Of a stretch of 64,000 nt of DNA, positions 38,483-46,549 are shown piece by piece. Both the position numbers and the translations under genes were made by a program. Under the pieces are notes generated by a model. The model had not been told where the DNA came from and did not search any database. It saw only the letters and a list, made by a program, of their open reading frames with translations. The DNA comes from Balneolaceae bacterium (GTDB lineage: Bacteria; Bacteroidota; Rhodothermia; Balneolales; Balneolaceae): positions 1 to 64,000 of the forward strand of contig JAFIFB010000050.1 in assembly GCA_020832285.1 (NCBI GenBank). Direction: 5' to 3'. The first letter of the stretch is position 1; every line of letters starts with the position of its first letter.

Positions 38483-38986
38483 ATGGAACATCAAAACAGC
38501 GATATGCTGCAAAATGCACGTGTTCAGAAGATACTCGAGGAAGTACCTTTACTATTCCGAAAATTTTCACCGGATGATATCAGGGCGTTTATTCTCTGTG
38601 GTGATCTTGAAGAATACCGTCACGGGGATGTTATTGTATCTGAAAATGGTGGATTGATCGAATATGGATGTTTGATTACTGAAGGTTCGGCATCTCTGTA
38701 TAGGGAAGATGTTTATTTCGGGACACTGAAACCGGGTGATTTTTTAGGTGAAACTTTCCTTTTCAGAAAAATTATTCCTGCAGGCACCCTTGTTGCCTCT
38801 GAGTCAACGGCTGTTATTAAGTTCGACCGGAAGGAGGTTCTTCATTTTTTTGAAACACGACCCGACAGGCTTTTTAAGCTTTTTATCGTAAATCTTCTGG
38901 AACTTCAGAATCAAAAACTTATACAGGCTGGAAAAAAAATTCTCTACATTCATAAAAAGCTGATGCAAAATTCACAAAAAGATTAA
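38483..38986 (+). CDS. Cyclic-nucleotide-binding (Crp-type sensor) domain protein
   Basis: The 167-residue protein consists of a single cNMP-binding beta-roll domain without a DNA-binding helix-turn-helix. The signs are FSPDDIRAFILCGDLEEYRH, GDVIVSENG, GCLITEGSASLYRE, the phosphate-loop region LKPGDFLGETFLF near 93-105, and SESTAVIKFDRKEVLHFFE. The canonical phosphate-binding R-A of Crp (GE-x-ALL-x-x-x-x-RxAT) is only partly kept: GETFLFRKIIPAGT. Ligand binding is therefore uncertain. It sits directly before the PilT-like ATPase gene, 6 bp to its ATG. That suggests a regulatory subunit for the pilus motor, which is inference. Confidence 0.8.
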   Translation: MEHQNSDMLQNARVQKILEEVPLLFRKFSPDDIRAFILCGDLEEYRHGDVIVSENGGLIEYGCLITEGSASLYREDVYFGTLKPGDFLGETFLFRKIIPAGTLVASESTAVIKFDRKEVLHFFETRPDRLFKLFIVNLLELQNQKLIQAGKKILYIHKKLMQNSQKD

Positions 38987-38992
38987 GTGCAA

Positions 38993-40216
38993 ATGGAAGC
39001 TGTGGCAACCCAAACTGTAAAATCCGCTTTAGACCGATACCTGTCTGATGTCCCCGAAGAGCTTAACAATATTGATCTGGCTCAATACCTGATCAATATT
39101 TTATTTGAAATGCCTTCTGAAGACCGGAAGATGTTTCGAAAGTATCTTGAAACCTTTCTTAAGCAAATGGATCAACTGGAGGCCTCAGATATTGATCTTG
39201 GTGGAGAAGGTTGTCAGGGCAAAATATGGTATCGTATACACGGAGTTAAAAGGCCCTGGCAACACAGTGAAGACTATTCATTTAACGAAACGAACCTTCT
39301 GCTTTTAAATTTAATGAGTGACGATCAGATGGAAAACCTGATCGTTAAGCGAAGTATCGATTTTTCTTTCTCGCTATTATCAGACAGGCACCGCCGTTTT
39401 CGTGGAACCATCTACTTCGACATGGACAATCTGGCCATGAATATGCGGCAAATCAGCAATGAAATCCGTCCATTTAAAGATCTTAACCTGCACCCCGAAG
39501 TAGCCCGCCATCTCAGCCTTAAATATCTTAAATATGGCCTCACATTGGTTACAGGTATTACCGGTTCAGGTAAGTCCACTACATTGGATACAATCATTGA
39601 TGCCAACAATCGCTCGGTTCGTGGTCACATTGTAATTGTCGCCTCTCCGATAGAATTGATTCACAAACCTCAAAAGTGTATTATCCGCCACAGGGAAGTC
39701 GGTCGTGATGTTGCTACGTTCCGGGATGGAATTGTTCAAGCTATGCGACAAGACCCGGATATTGTTGTAATCGGAGAACTTCGGGATGATGTTGCCATAC
39801 GAAATGCTCTTGAAGTTACTGACTCGGGCCACAAAGTATTTTCAACACTTCACACTGCGTCTGCGATGGAAAGTGTAGACAGAATAATCGGTGAAACCCC
39901 GCTGAATGAACAGGAGCGTGTACGTAATCGTCTTGCTGATGTTTTAACCTGTGTAATAAGTCAAAAACTTGTTAATACCCGAGAGGGCAACAGGGTTCTT
40001 GCGAAAGAAGTTCTGGTTGCTACGCCTCCGGTTCGTGCGGCTATCCGCAATAATAATATTGCAGAAATCTATCAGATGTTAAATGAAGGCGGACAACACG
40101 GGATGCACACAATGGAACAGGATTTAACAAGGCTTGTAAAGCAACGTATCATTACCCCGGATGAAGCCGTTAACCAGGCTAATAACAAAACCAGAATTAA
40201 ACAACTTCTTCGCTGA
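38993..40216 (+). CDS. pilT: PilT-like retraction ATPase
   Basis: About 407 residues from the ATG at 38993; a GTG at 38987 touches the previous stop. The N-terminal PAS-like region (to about 150) precedes the ATPase. Walker A TGITGSGKSTT is near 187-197. The Asp-box reads VASPIELIHKP where typical PilT proteins have IEDPIEFVH. Walker B is QDPDIVVIGELRD and the His-box is STLHTASAMESVDRII. The HREVGRD segment and the long C-terminal helices fit PilT. The zinc-binding cysteines of PilB are absent, as expected. The altered Asp-box is the one odd feature and may weaken hydrolysis. Confidence 0.88.
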   Translation: MEAVATQTVKSALDRYLSDVPEELNNIDLAQYLINILFEMPSEDRKMFRKYLETFLKQMDQLEASDIDLGGEGCQGKIWYRIHGVKRPWQHSEDYSFNETNLLLLNLMSDDQMENLIVKRSIDFSFSLLSDRHRRFRGTIYFDMDNLAMNMRQISNEIRPFKDLNLHPEVARHLSLKYLKYGLTLVTGITGSGKSTTLDTIIDANNRSVRGHIVIVASPIELIHKPQKCIIRHREVGRDVATFRDGIVQAMRQDPDIVVIGELRDDVAIRNALEVTDSGHKVFSTLHTASAMESVDRIIGETPLNEQERVRNRLADVLTCVISQKLVNTREGNRVLAKEVLVATPPVRAAIRNNNIAEIYQMLNEGGQHGMHTMEQDLTRLVKQRIITPDEAVNQANNKTRIKQLLR

Positions 40217-40258
40217 TTTGGTTATTAACCTGCAGTAATTTTTTACAAATAATCTACA

Positions 40259-42619
40259 GTGGCAAAAAAAGAATACATAGGAATAACCCATGAATATGAC
40301 AAGCTGAGAATTGCAAGGCTCCGTGTAGTAAAGCATGGCCTTGAGCTTGTTGAGGTTGAAGCACTTGATCTGCCCACACCGCTCACCACAGGCATGGATC
40401 AGGGTATGGATCTGTTCGATTCATTCGATGATTCTGATGATCTCGGTTTTTTTGAAACCGGCAGTGAGGGAGAACCGCTTGACGCCGGAGATAATCTTCT
40501 TGATGATTTAGACGACCCTTCTGCCCCATCCTCACCAGGCAGTGAATCTGCCCTGGAGGATAGCTTCGACATGACCAAAATAGACGATGATGTTGAAGTA
40601 GCCGCTGACAATGAACGCTTGCTCGCCGAATATTTTACAAAAGAAGGCAAAAAAAAGATTTACGCAGGCCTGCATATTCCATTTGGGAAAACCACATTTC
40701 ATTTCCTGAAAAATGTGGATCCCGCAAAAATGAAAAAAAATGCTCGGCATGAATTTTTCAGGGAAAAACTGCAACCTATTGCAGACCGTGACATTTCACC
40801 CGACCATTACTCCTGGGTTAAAATTGGGGAAAATAATTGCCTGCTTGCTTATAATCCGGATGAGTCAGAGCTGATTAACCTCATTGAACTTGCTGAAACC
40901 TACTATAACGGCAAAGTTCACATCAATGAACTGCTCCCGGAAGAAAGTATCTGGGCAGGGCTTGCAAGAGCAAACTATAACCTGCAGGAAGATGATATTA
41001 CCGGCCTGATCGGACTGGGTGAATCTTCAAGCCGAATCGTTTTTATGAAGGGGCAGGAAATTGTAAATACACTCCCTATAATTACGGAGGGAGAAAGTTC
41101 AGATGATGTACTCAACACCGTTTTCAGTAAAATTCTCTTCGAAATTGACAAAGGTAATCTGCCCAAAATCACCCGGCTTTTGGTGACGCGCTCCTCAAGA
41201 CTTAAAGAAACCGTCACTTCTTACCTGAAAAAGCAGTTTGAAGATGTAGAAGTTGACTACCTAACACCACATCCAGACAATCTTAGTTACTCTAATGAAC
41301 TGTTGAATTCACCGGTTTACCTTCAACCCTATCTCACAGCGATTGGAGCTGCCTGGGCTGCAAGTAAGGTAAATGAGAAGGAATTTTCACAACTCTCACT
41401 CCTGCCGGAATATATTCTGGAAAAACAGCGTATGCTTAAACTAGAGTGGCATGGAATTATAATATTAGTACTGATTGCCCTCACCCCTCTTTTTATTAAT
41501 ACACTGTACAACTCAAAAGCCTCTGAACTGCAGGAACTTCAACGGGAAAACACCCTTATCTCCAGCCAGATTGAAGATTTAAGGCCTATTGCTAGCATGA
41601 CCGAAAGCCTGATGGCAGACCTCCAAGAACTTCAAGCTGAAAATGACCGTATTCTCGAACTCGCACGCTACAGCCAGCAGTGGTCAGAAACACTTATAAA
41701 GTTGAACCAGGGCGTTGGGGATATTTCGAACATCTGGCTTACTTCGGTTCGATCATCTGATGCTCATGTAAATATTACCGGGTATTCTCTTACAAGACAG
41801 CAGGTGCCCATGCTTGCAAACCTGTTCAGTGATGCGAATATCCATCAGGTAAATGAAACTGAAATTCGCGGTCAGGATGTTTATAACTTCTCCATGCAGG
41901 TGAACAGCATTCGGCAGGATCTTGACGAATTTTTGCTTGAAATGCCCGATGCCAACTTTGAAATTGAGCTACCCGAAGAATATCAGCTTGAACTTAGTCA
42001 CCTCCGTGAACATCTGCCCGCGAATCAATCTGATGTACCGCAAGCCACTCATCAACAACCTGAAGAGCCAGCAGAGCCTGCAGCTACACAGGATCCTTTA
42101 CAGGATATGCCTGTTTCGACAGACCAGCCTGTACAAACGAAAACCCCTGAAGAGAGGGAAGCCGTTAACCAAACACCTGAACCTGAAACCAATACCGAGC
42201 CGGTACCAGAGCCTGCAGAACAAACAGAACTTCCATCCCCAACTACGACGGCCGAAACAGATACACCCCAAACTGAAAATCATCTACCCGAAGAAATAGA
42301 ATCGGTTTCGCAATTAGCGTTTACAGAAAAACCGGATGAGTCTTCCTACGGCGTGATGGAACCAGAACCAGTTCAGCTTATTGGTGCATATACTATTGTT
42401 TTGGATTTTATTGAACAGAAAGAAGAGGCTTTCACAAAATATCAGTCACTAGCGAAAGAGGGGTATAAAGCAACTCTTTGGGAAGCAGAAATGACACCCG
42501 GACGCAAAGTGTGGCGTGTAGGTATAGGCCAGTTTGAAACACTGAACCACGCACTTACAGCCGCTCAGGAGCTCCCTGAAGTATATGCAAAAAATAATTT
42601 TATAATACGCATTCGATAG
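40259..42619 (+). CDS. PilM-PilN fusion protein with C-terminal SPOR domain
   Basis: The protein has 786 residues from a GTG; no nearby ATG is in frame. Residues 1-390 form an actin-like PilM/GspL-type cytoplasmic domain whose phosphate loops are degenerate (IGITHEYDKLRIARL; GLIGLGESSSRIVF), so ATP hydrolysis is unlikely. An Asp/Ser-rich insert lies at 45-110. One membrane helix (IIILVLIALTPLFINTLY, near 400-417) leads into a coiled coil and a PilN-type periplasmic domain (NIWLTSVRSSDAHVNITGYS). A Pro/Glu/Thr-rich linker follows (590-700), then a SPOR domain near 708-786 (AYTIVLDFIEQKEEA, WRVGIGQFETLNHAL). The SPOR domain would tie the apparatus to peptidoglycan. Such a fusion is GspL-like in principle, but with an added wall-binding module. 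Confidence 0.8.
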   Translation: MAKKEYIGITHEYDKLRIARLRVVKHGLELVEVEALDLPTPLTTGMDQGMDLFDSFDDSDDLGFFETGSEGEPLDAGDNLLDDLDDPSAPSSPGSESALEDSFDMTKIDDDVEVAADNERLLAEYFTKEGKKKIYAGLHIPFGKTTFHFLKNVDPAKMKKNARHEFFREKLQPIADRDISPDHYSWVKIGENNCLLAYNPDESELINLIELAETYYNGKVHINELLPEESIWAGLARANYNLQEDDITGLIGLGESSSRIVFMKGQEIVNTLPIITEGESSDDVLNTVFSKILFEIDKGNLPKITRLLVTRSSRLKETVTSYLKKQFEDVEVDYLTPHPDNLSYSNELLNSPVYLQPYLTAIGAAWAASKVNEKEFSQLSLLPEYILEKQRMLKLEWHGIIILVLIALTPLFINTLYNSKASELQELQRENTLISSQIEDLRPIASMTESLMADLQELQAENDRILELARYSQQWSETLIKLNQGVGDISNIWLTSVRSSDAHVNITGYSLTRQQVPMLANLFSDANIHQVNETEIRGQDVYNFSMQVNSIRQDLDEFLLEMPDANFEIELPEEYQLELSHLREHLPANQSDVPQATHQQPEEPAEPAATQDPLQDMPVSTDQPVQTKTPEEREAVNQTPEPETNTEPVPEPAEQTELPSPTTTAETDTPQTENHLPEEIESVSQLAFTEKPDESSYGVMEPEPVQLIGAYTIVLDFIEQKEEAFTKYQSLAKEGYKATLWEAEMTPGRKVWRVGIGQFETLNHALTAAQELPEVYAKNNFIIRIR

Positions 42620-42622
42620 ACC

Positions 42623-43480
42623 ATGAAATACAGTATACGAAATTCACTCATACTGATATTTACACTATTGCTGATGGTAGGTGGCGGATGGCTGTATGTT
42701 CAGAACAAATTCAATGATGACATAGAAGCGGCAATTATTGAACAGGAGCAGCTTTCGATTGAACTTGAGGAGGTTGAACTTGCAGCAGAATTCTTCGAAG
42801 AAACCCAGGCACACTATAACCAGGCATTATATGTCAGGCTGAACCATCCCAAAGAGTTATTCCCAACACACAACTCAAGTCACTTTTATAATTACCTGCA
42901 AGAACTGAACCGGGGTATTTCTTTTACCAATTTGAACTTCGCATTCAGGGACTCTGTACGAAACAGTGACCACGGAATTGTTAATGTAGAAATACGTGGA
43001 GAAGGTCGTTATGAAAATCTGGTTAATTACTTATACAGGATTGAATACAGCAGGCCACTTGTAAAGTTACAATCTGTACAGCTTGAAAATATCACCAACT
43101 ATGAACGGCTGGATCGTGTAAATTTTCAAATCAATCTGGGTGCTTATTATCGTCGCGGAGAATGGAGTAACTACATTGCTCAGTTACAATCTGCCGGGCC
43201 TTTAGGTAACATCACCCACAACCCTTACTTTCCTCTCATTCACGAAGTACCGCCAAATGATGATAATCTTCCCGAAGTTGAAAACAGCAGACTTGTGGTG
43301 CTCACTGGCAACCGCGCCCACATTGTCGATCAAACCGGGAGCCTGATACGGCTAAATATTGGAGACAGAGTATATCTTGGAAGGCTTTCAGATATTAACC
43401 TCGACCGTGGAGAAGCGGTGTTTCAACTGAATCGCGGAGGGATCAGAGACAGAGTGAAACTGGCTCTCCGTCAAGAATAA
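42623..43480 (+). CDS. PilO-PilP-like fusion protein
   Basis: The 285-residue inner-membrane protein has one N-terminal helix (SLILIFTLLLMVGGGWLYV, 8-26) and a coiled coil (about 32-65). A PilO-type ferredoxin-like periplasmic domain follows, with ELNRGISFTNLNFAF, VEIRGEGRYENLVNYLYRIE and VNFQINLGAYY. Residues about 200-285 look like a PilP/GspC homology-region domain: HNPYFPLI, then VVLTGNRAHIVDQTG, RLNIGDRVYLGRLSDI and AVFQLNRGG. PilP normally links the inner-membrane ring to the secretin. It starts 3 bp after the PilM-PilN gene. The fold assignment of the C-terminal part rests on motif pattern and context. Confidence 0.72.
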   Translation: MKYSIRNSLILIFTLLLMVGGGWLYVQNKFNDDIEAAIIEQEQLSIELEEVELAAEFFEETQAHYNQALYVRLNHPKELFPTHNSSHFYNYLQELNRGISFTNLNFAFRDSVRNSDHGIVNVEIRGEGRYENLVNYLYRIEYSRPLVKLQSVQLENITNYERLDRVNFQINLGAYYRRGEWSNYIAQLQSAGPLGNITHNPYFPLIHEVPPNDDNLPEVENSRLVVLTGNRAHIVDQTGSLIRLNIGDRVYLGRLSDINLDRGEAVFQLNRGGIRDRVKLALRQE

Positions 43481-43495
43481 CAGACAGGAACAGAC

Positions 43496-44704
43496 ATGAA
43501 AAATCTTAGCATTTTCACAGTATTTTTATTCATTGTATTATTAAATATCCAAACTTTACTTGCTCAAGACCGGCTGCCATTCAGGGAGTATACCAATCCT
43601 GATGAAATGATTGTTCTTTCTGCGGATGTTAACTTTCACGATGTTCTGGATATTATAGAAGAACTCTCGATTGAATTCAGAGATAAAATCTTTGTTAACC
43701 GGTCAACATACGAAGGCCCCATTGGAATTGATATTCCACGTATGCACTGGGAGGATGCACTTAATCAAATCCTTGCACACAATAATATGTACATGATCGA
43801 AGCACCCCGCTACTTTGAAATCATGGATATACCAGAACATGAACTTCCCGAAGAAGAACGAATTACAGAGCGTGAAGAACGTCCGGTACGTTTCGATTCC
43901 CGAGAAATTGAAATTTCAGCAACTTTTTTCCAGGGTGACAAACGGCTCATTCGGGAACTGGGTATAGACTGGAACAGTATTCAGAACGATAGAGTACGTG
44001 TTTCCAACTTTGGCGCTGCAAGTGTGGGACAGGATGTATTTGAAGTGGAGGTAAACTGGACTGATATTTTCAACTCCGGATGGGATATAAATGCTCTTTT
44101 CAGTGCATTCGAAACCAGTGATAAAGGAGAAATCTTATCCTCACCACAAATTAAAGTACTTGACGGAGAAACCGGATCCATTCAGGTTGGCCAGGATTTT
44201 TCTATCAAACAAAGGGATTTTGCCGGAAACATTACCGATCAGTTTTTCAGCACCGGCACCATTTTACGGGTCACACCTCAGGTACTTTATCATGAAGGGC
44301 AGCCATTTATTTATATGACCATTAATGCAGAACGCAGTACAGCTCAACCCGATCCGATAAGCACTATTGTTAATAAACAGGAGGCCGCTACAGAAATTCT
44401 TTTATTGAGTGGTGAGAGCACCGTTATTGCAGGATTATATGAAACTGAAGTCCAAACTACCCGAAGAGGAATCCCTATTTTAAAAGATTTGCCCGGATGG
44501 TTTCTTGGCCTGCGTTATTTATTCGGATACGAATCGCATGAAAACGTTGTGCAAGAATTGGTAGTACTCATTAAAGCAACCCTTGTTCCTACCCTCGAAG
44601 AACGCTTAGCACAGCCGATGAGATCTATGCCGGAATTACTGGAACAACAAAGACAGACATTTCAGGAAGAAATTCATCAGATACAGCGGGATGATGAAGA
44701 ATAA
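43496..44704 (+). CDS. Short PilQ/GspD-type secretin
   Basis: The protein has 402 residues. A signal peptide ends near TLLAQ, an STN/N0-type domain lies at about 35-115 (VNFHDVLDIIEELSIEF, HWEDALNQILAHN), and a secretin core follows from about 140 to 375. The core has VEVNWTDIFNSG, KGEILSSPQIKVLDGETGSI, GTILRVTPQV and the signature VIAGLYETEVQTTRRGIPIL followed by KDLPGWFLGLRYLFG. Typical PilQ proteins are 600-800 residues and carry AMIN and several N domains; these are missing here. It is the last gene of the operon, 15 bp after the PilO-PilP gene, and ends in a Gln/Glu-rich tail. Confidence 0.85.
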   Translation: MKNLSIFTVFLFIVLLNIQTLLAQDRLPFREYTNPDEMIVLSADVNFHDVLDIIEELSIEFRDKIFVNRSTYEGPIGIDIPRMHWEDALNQILAHNNMYMIEAPRYFEIMDIPEHELPEEERITEREERPVRFDSREIEISATFFQGDKRLIRELGIDWNSIQNDRVRVSNFGAASVGQDVFEVEVNWTDIFNSGWDINALFSAFETSDKGEILSSPQIKVLDGETGSIQVGQDFSIKQRDFAGNITDQFFSTGTILRVTPQVLYHEGQPFIYMTINAERSTAQPDPISTIVNKQEAATEILLLSGESTVIAGLYETEVQTTRRGIPILKDLPGWFLGLRYLFGYESHENVVQELVVLIKATLVPTLEERLAQPMRSMPELLEQQRQTFQEEIHQIQRDDEE

Positions 44705-44752
44705 TTTTATGGTTTACACATTGTTTATGATGATAAACTACTATCGAGTTAT

Positions 44753-44867
44753 ATGATAAAGCGACAGGGAAATCATCGGACAAGATTTTGTAAAATTAGC
44801 CCTACATGATGATTGGGATGATCCCAATTCGACTCGTCTTTTGACTCTCCCTCACTTTTACAGTTAA
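44753..44867 (+). pseudogene. Decayed copy B of the 40-residue DDWDDP peptide gene
   Basis: The 3-prime half reads DDWDDPNSTRLLTLPHFYS and a stop in one frame. The 5-prime half retains KR-GKSSDKI-like coding in other frames, with a short deletion after the ATG and a stop after KIL. It aligns with the intact copy at 48707-48829 over its whole length. Confidence 0.6.
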
Positions 44868-44976
44868 AACGGTTTTACGTAATATCAACTCTTATAAGAC
44901 GGGTAAAAGTGCAATTCAATACACTTATAGCATCACTTCCTTCTTCCTTTATTAGTCAATGAAAATGAATTGGAAT

Positions 44977-45010
44977 CTGCGAGATTCTGTCGGTCGACAG
45001 AATCACGCAG
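44977..45010. repeat. 34-bp palindrome
   Basis: Arms CTGCG-a-GATTCTGTCG and CGACAGAATC-a-CGCAG surround a GT centre; the only mismatch is the single A facing A. There is no T run on either side, so it is not a standard terminator. It lies 52 bp beyond the stop of the actin-like gene and may be a protein-binding site or a folded RNA 3-prime end. Confidence 0.7.
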
Positions 45011-45061
45011 TAATATCATACGTTAAACTGAACCACTAAATGCGTCAATCTTATAATTTTA

Positions 45062-46084
45062 CTAATCTTCAGACGACTTTACGCTAACACAGGTATGAGC
45101 ATTTCCAATATCCAGCCCTACAGCTCTCGTGCCTGGATACTCAATTTTCTGAGAGGCATGTAAACAATAACCCGTACTTGCCATTTCCATAGGATTATCA
45201 GGTATTTCGATTTTCAGTAATCCTTTAAATTCATCGTAAAAAGATTCAACCAATTCCCGATAATAAGCACCTCCTCCTACCAATACGAGGGTACTGGTTT
45301 TACTGAAATCATCATCATTCCAAGTGTTTTTGATTAAAGGAGATATTACGTTTTCATAATATTGCCTGAGTACACTTTTTCGAAGATCTGAAAGGTCAAT
45401 CCTCCTTCTGTTGAGAATAATGTTTCCTTGTTTCAGTGCGGTATCGAATTGATGTTCGTTTCTAAGACCCAAATAGTGAGTATTTGAAAGTTCTTTCATT
45501 GCAGAGTCAATTGCATATCTCAGCCCATTACCGCTGCTTAAAGTTCTTTGAACAAATCCATCTTCAGTAGTTAGTCCAAACTCAAGAGTTCCATAACCGA
45601 GGCTCACTACAAACATGCTTCCTCTGATTCCCATTTCTCCTTCACGTGCAGCAACAATAGCACCAAAGATTTCCGGTATAAGATTAATTCTTTCAATATT
45701 TATGGGAATGTCCTCATAACCACTGCCGCCAAATGGCCTTGTATCACGGGTTACACTTTTAATTTTACTGATGAGTTCAGAAGCAGCTTCTTTATTCAGG
45801 TTATAGGTAGAATGCGGAAATCCGGTTGTTATAGATATAGGTTTCGTTCCCACATCTTCCGCAGCAATTAAAAGTCCCGCTTTTAATAATAACTGATAGT
45901 CCAGATCATCAGGTGAACTATTGATTCCTTTGTGAGGAGATTTACCTTCAGCTAATGCCAAATTACCTATGATATAATCTTCATTGTTGTGTTTTATTTT
46001 TATAGCATCAGTTGTATCTGTCGTTACGTTCAACAGTGAAGAATTATAACTTTCTAATACACTTGGAAAAGTCGTGGTTTTCAT
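45062..46084 (-). CDS. Actin-like ATPase (ParM/StbA-like) with a circularly permuted motif order
   Basis: The 340-residue protein carries the actin-superfamily motifs in an unusual order. Phosphate-2 (FVVSLGYGTLEFGL) is at 158-171 and the adenosine loop (TLVLVGGGAY) at 265-274. A connect-2-like segment (DNPMEMASTGYCLHAS) lies at 296-311, and only then comes phosphate-1 (AVGLDIGNAHTCVSV) at 321-335. In ParM, MreB and actin, phosphate-1 is at the N terminus. Here the N terminus begins with TTTFPSVL, the strand that normally follows phosphate-1. The in-frame upstream codons reach a stop at once and encode no DIGN motif. The aspartate of phosphate-2 is Ser161. ParM-type proteins form filaments that move DNA or organise cells; this one has no visible plasmid-partition partner. 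Confidence 0.82.
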   Translation of the reverse strand: MKTTTFPSVLESYNSSLLNVTTDTTDAIKIKHNNEDYIIGNLALAEGKSPHKGINSSPDDLDYQLLLKAGLLIAAEDVGTKPISITTGFPHSTYNLNKEAASELISKIKSVTRDTRPFGGSGYEDIPINIERINLIPEIFGAIVAAREGEMGIRGSMFVVSLGYGTLEFGLTTEDGFVQRTLSSGNGLRYAIDSAMKELSNTHYLGLRNEHQFDTALKQGNIILNRRRIDLSDLRKSVLRQYYENVISPLIKNTWNDDDFSKTSTLVLVGGGAYYRELVESFYDEFKGLLKIEIPDNPMEMASTGYCLHASQKIEYPGTRAVGLDIGNAHTCVSVKSSED

Positions 46085-46480
46085 GTGGGATTATCAGGTT
46101 ATTTAGTGTTGTATTTTTAAGATAAAAAAGCAGTAAATAGAATCCAGTTGATTATTACACTTATAAATGTTGCTTATCTGCAGAAGTCAAACAACCATAC
46201 TGCCAACGTTTATTAAAATACTATTTTTTATCTGATATTAAGAAATAAGTACAGATCATTTTGTAAGGTTTTATCATATCGATAAAAAATATAAAACTTA
46301 AAACCGTTGTCAAAAGAAGTATGATAACTCTTTGGAAAATTCTTCTCATTTGGTGAAAGTATCTAACAAATCCTTTCCACAAGTAATTTTCACCATTTCT
46401 GTGAATCATACCTGATTAAGATATCAATCGTGGCCAAATTATTATTTTTAAAAAATATTATTCACAGCACACATTATTCT
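46085..46480. other. Intergenic region upstream of the actin-like gene
   Basis: About 400 bp of AT-rich sequence between the actin-like gene start and the ompA terminator, both on the minus strand. It should hold the actin-like gene promoter. A 62-codon open frame at 46221-46409 with a hydrophobic stretch has no family resemblance and is not called. Confidence 0.4.
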
Positions 46481-46523
46481 TACAAAAAAAAAGGGTTGCC
46501 GCTATAGAATAACGGCAACCCTT
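46481..46523 (-). terminator. Rho-independent terminator of the OmpA-family gene
   Basis: A perfect 11-bp stem, AAGGGTTGCCG with CGGCAACCCTT (46491-46501 and 46513-46523), has an 11-base loop. On the minus strand it is followed by a run of T. It sits 27 bp beyond the ompA-like stop in the right orientation. Confidence 0.93.
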
Positions 46524-46549
46524 ACCTGTGTTAACAGATTTTCAACTAA

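Larger units (their letters stand above)
44705..45061. other. Intergenic region between convergent operons
   Basis: This 357-bp spacer separates the secretin gene from the actin-like gene on the other strand. It holds a decayed copy of the 40-residue peptide gene and a long perfect palindrome, both listed separately. I see no clear terminator with a T run. Confidence 0.5.

Noticed and set aside
38285-38657. Overlapping short plus-strand frames inside the pilus operon gap, considered as a missing pilin or PilC fragment
   Set aside because: No prepilin signal (G-[FM]-T-x-x-E) and no platform-protein pattern is visible; part of it overlaps the cNMP-binding gene in another frame.
44977-45010. 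Palindrome considered as a rho-independent terminator or a dif site
   Set aside because: There is no T run on either strand. The perfect 10-bp arms with a 2-bp centre do not fit the 11-6-11 XerCD layout.
46221-46409. 62-codon frame with a hydrophobic stretch, considered as a small membrane protein
   Set aside because: It lies in AT-rich spacer where long hydrophobic runs arise by chance; it has no family match or start signal.
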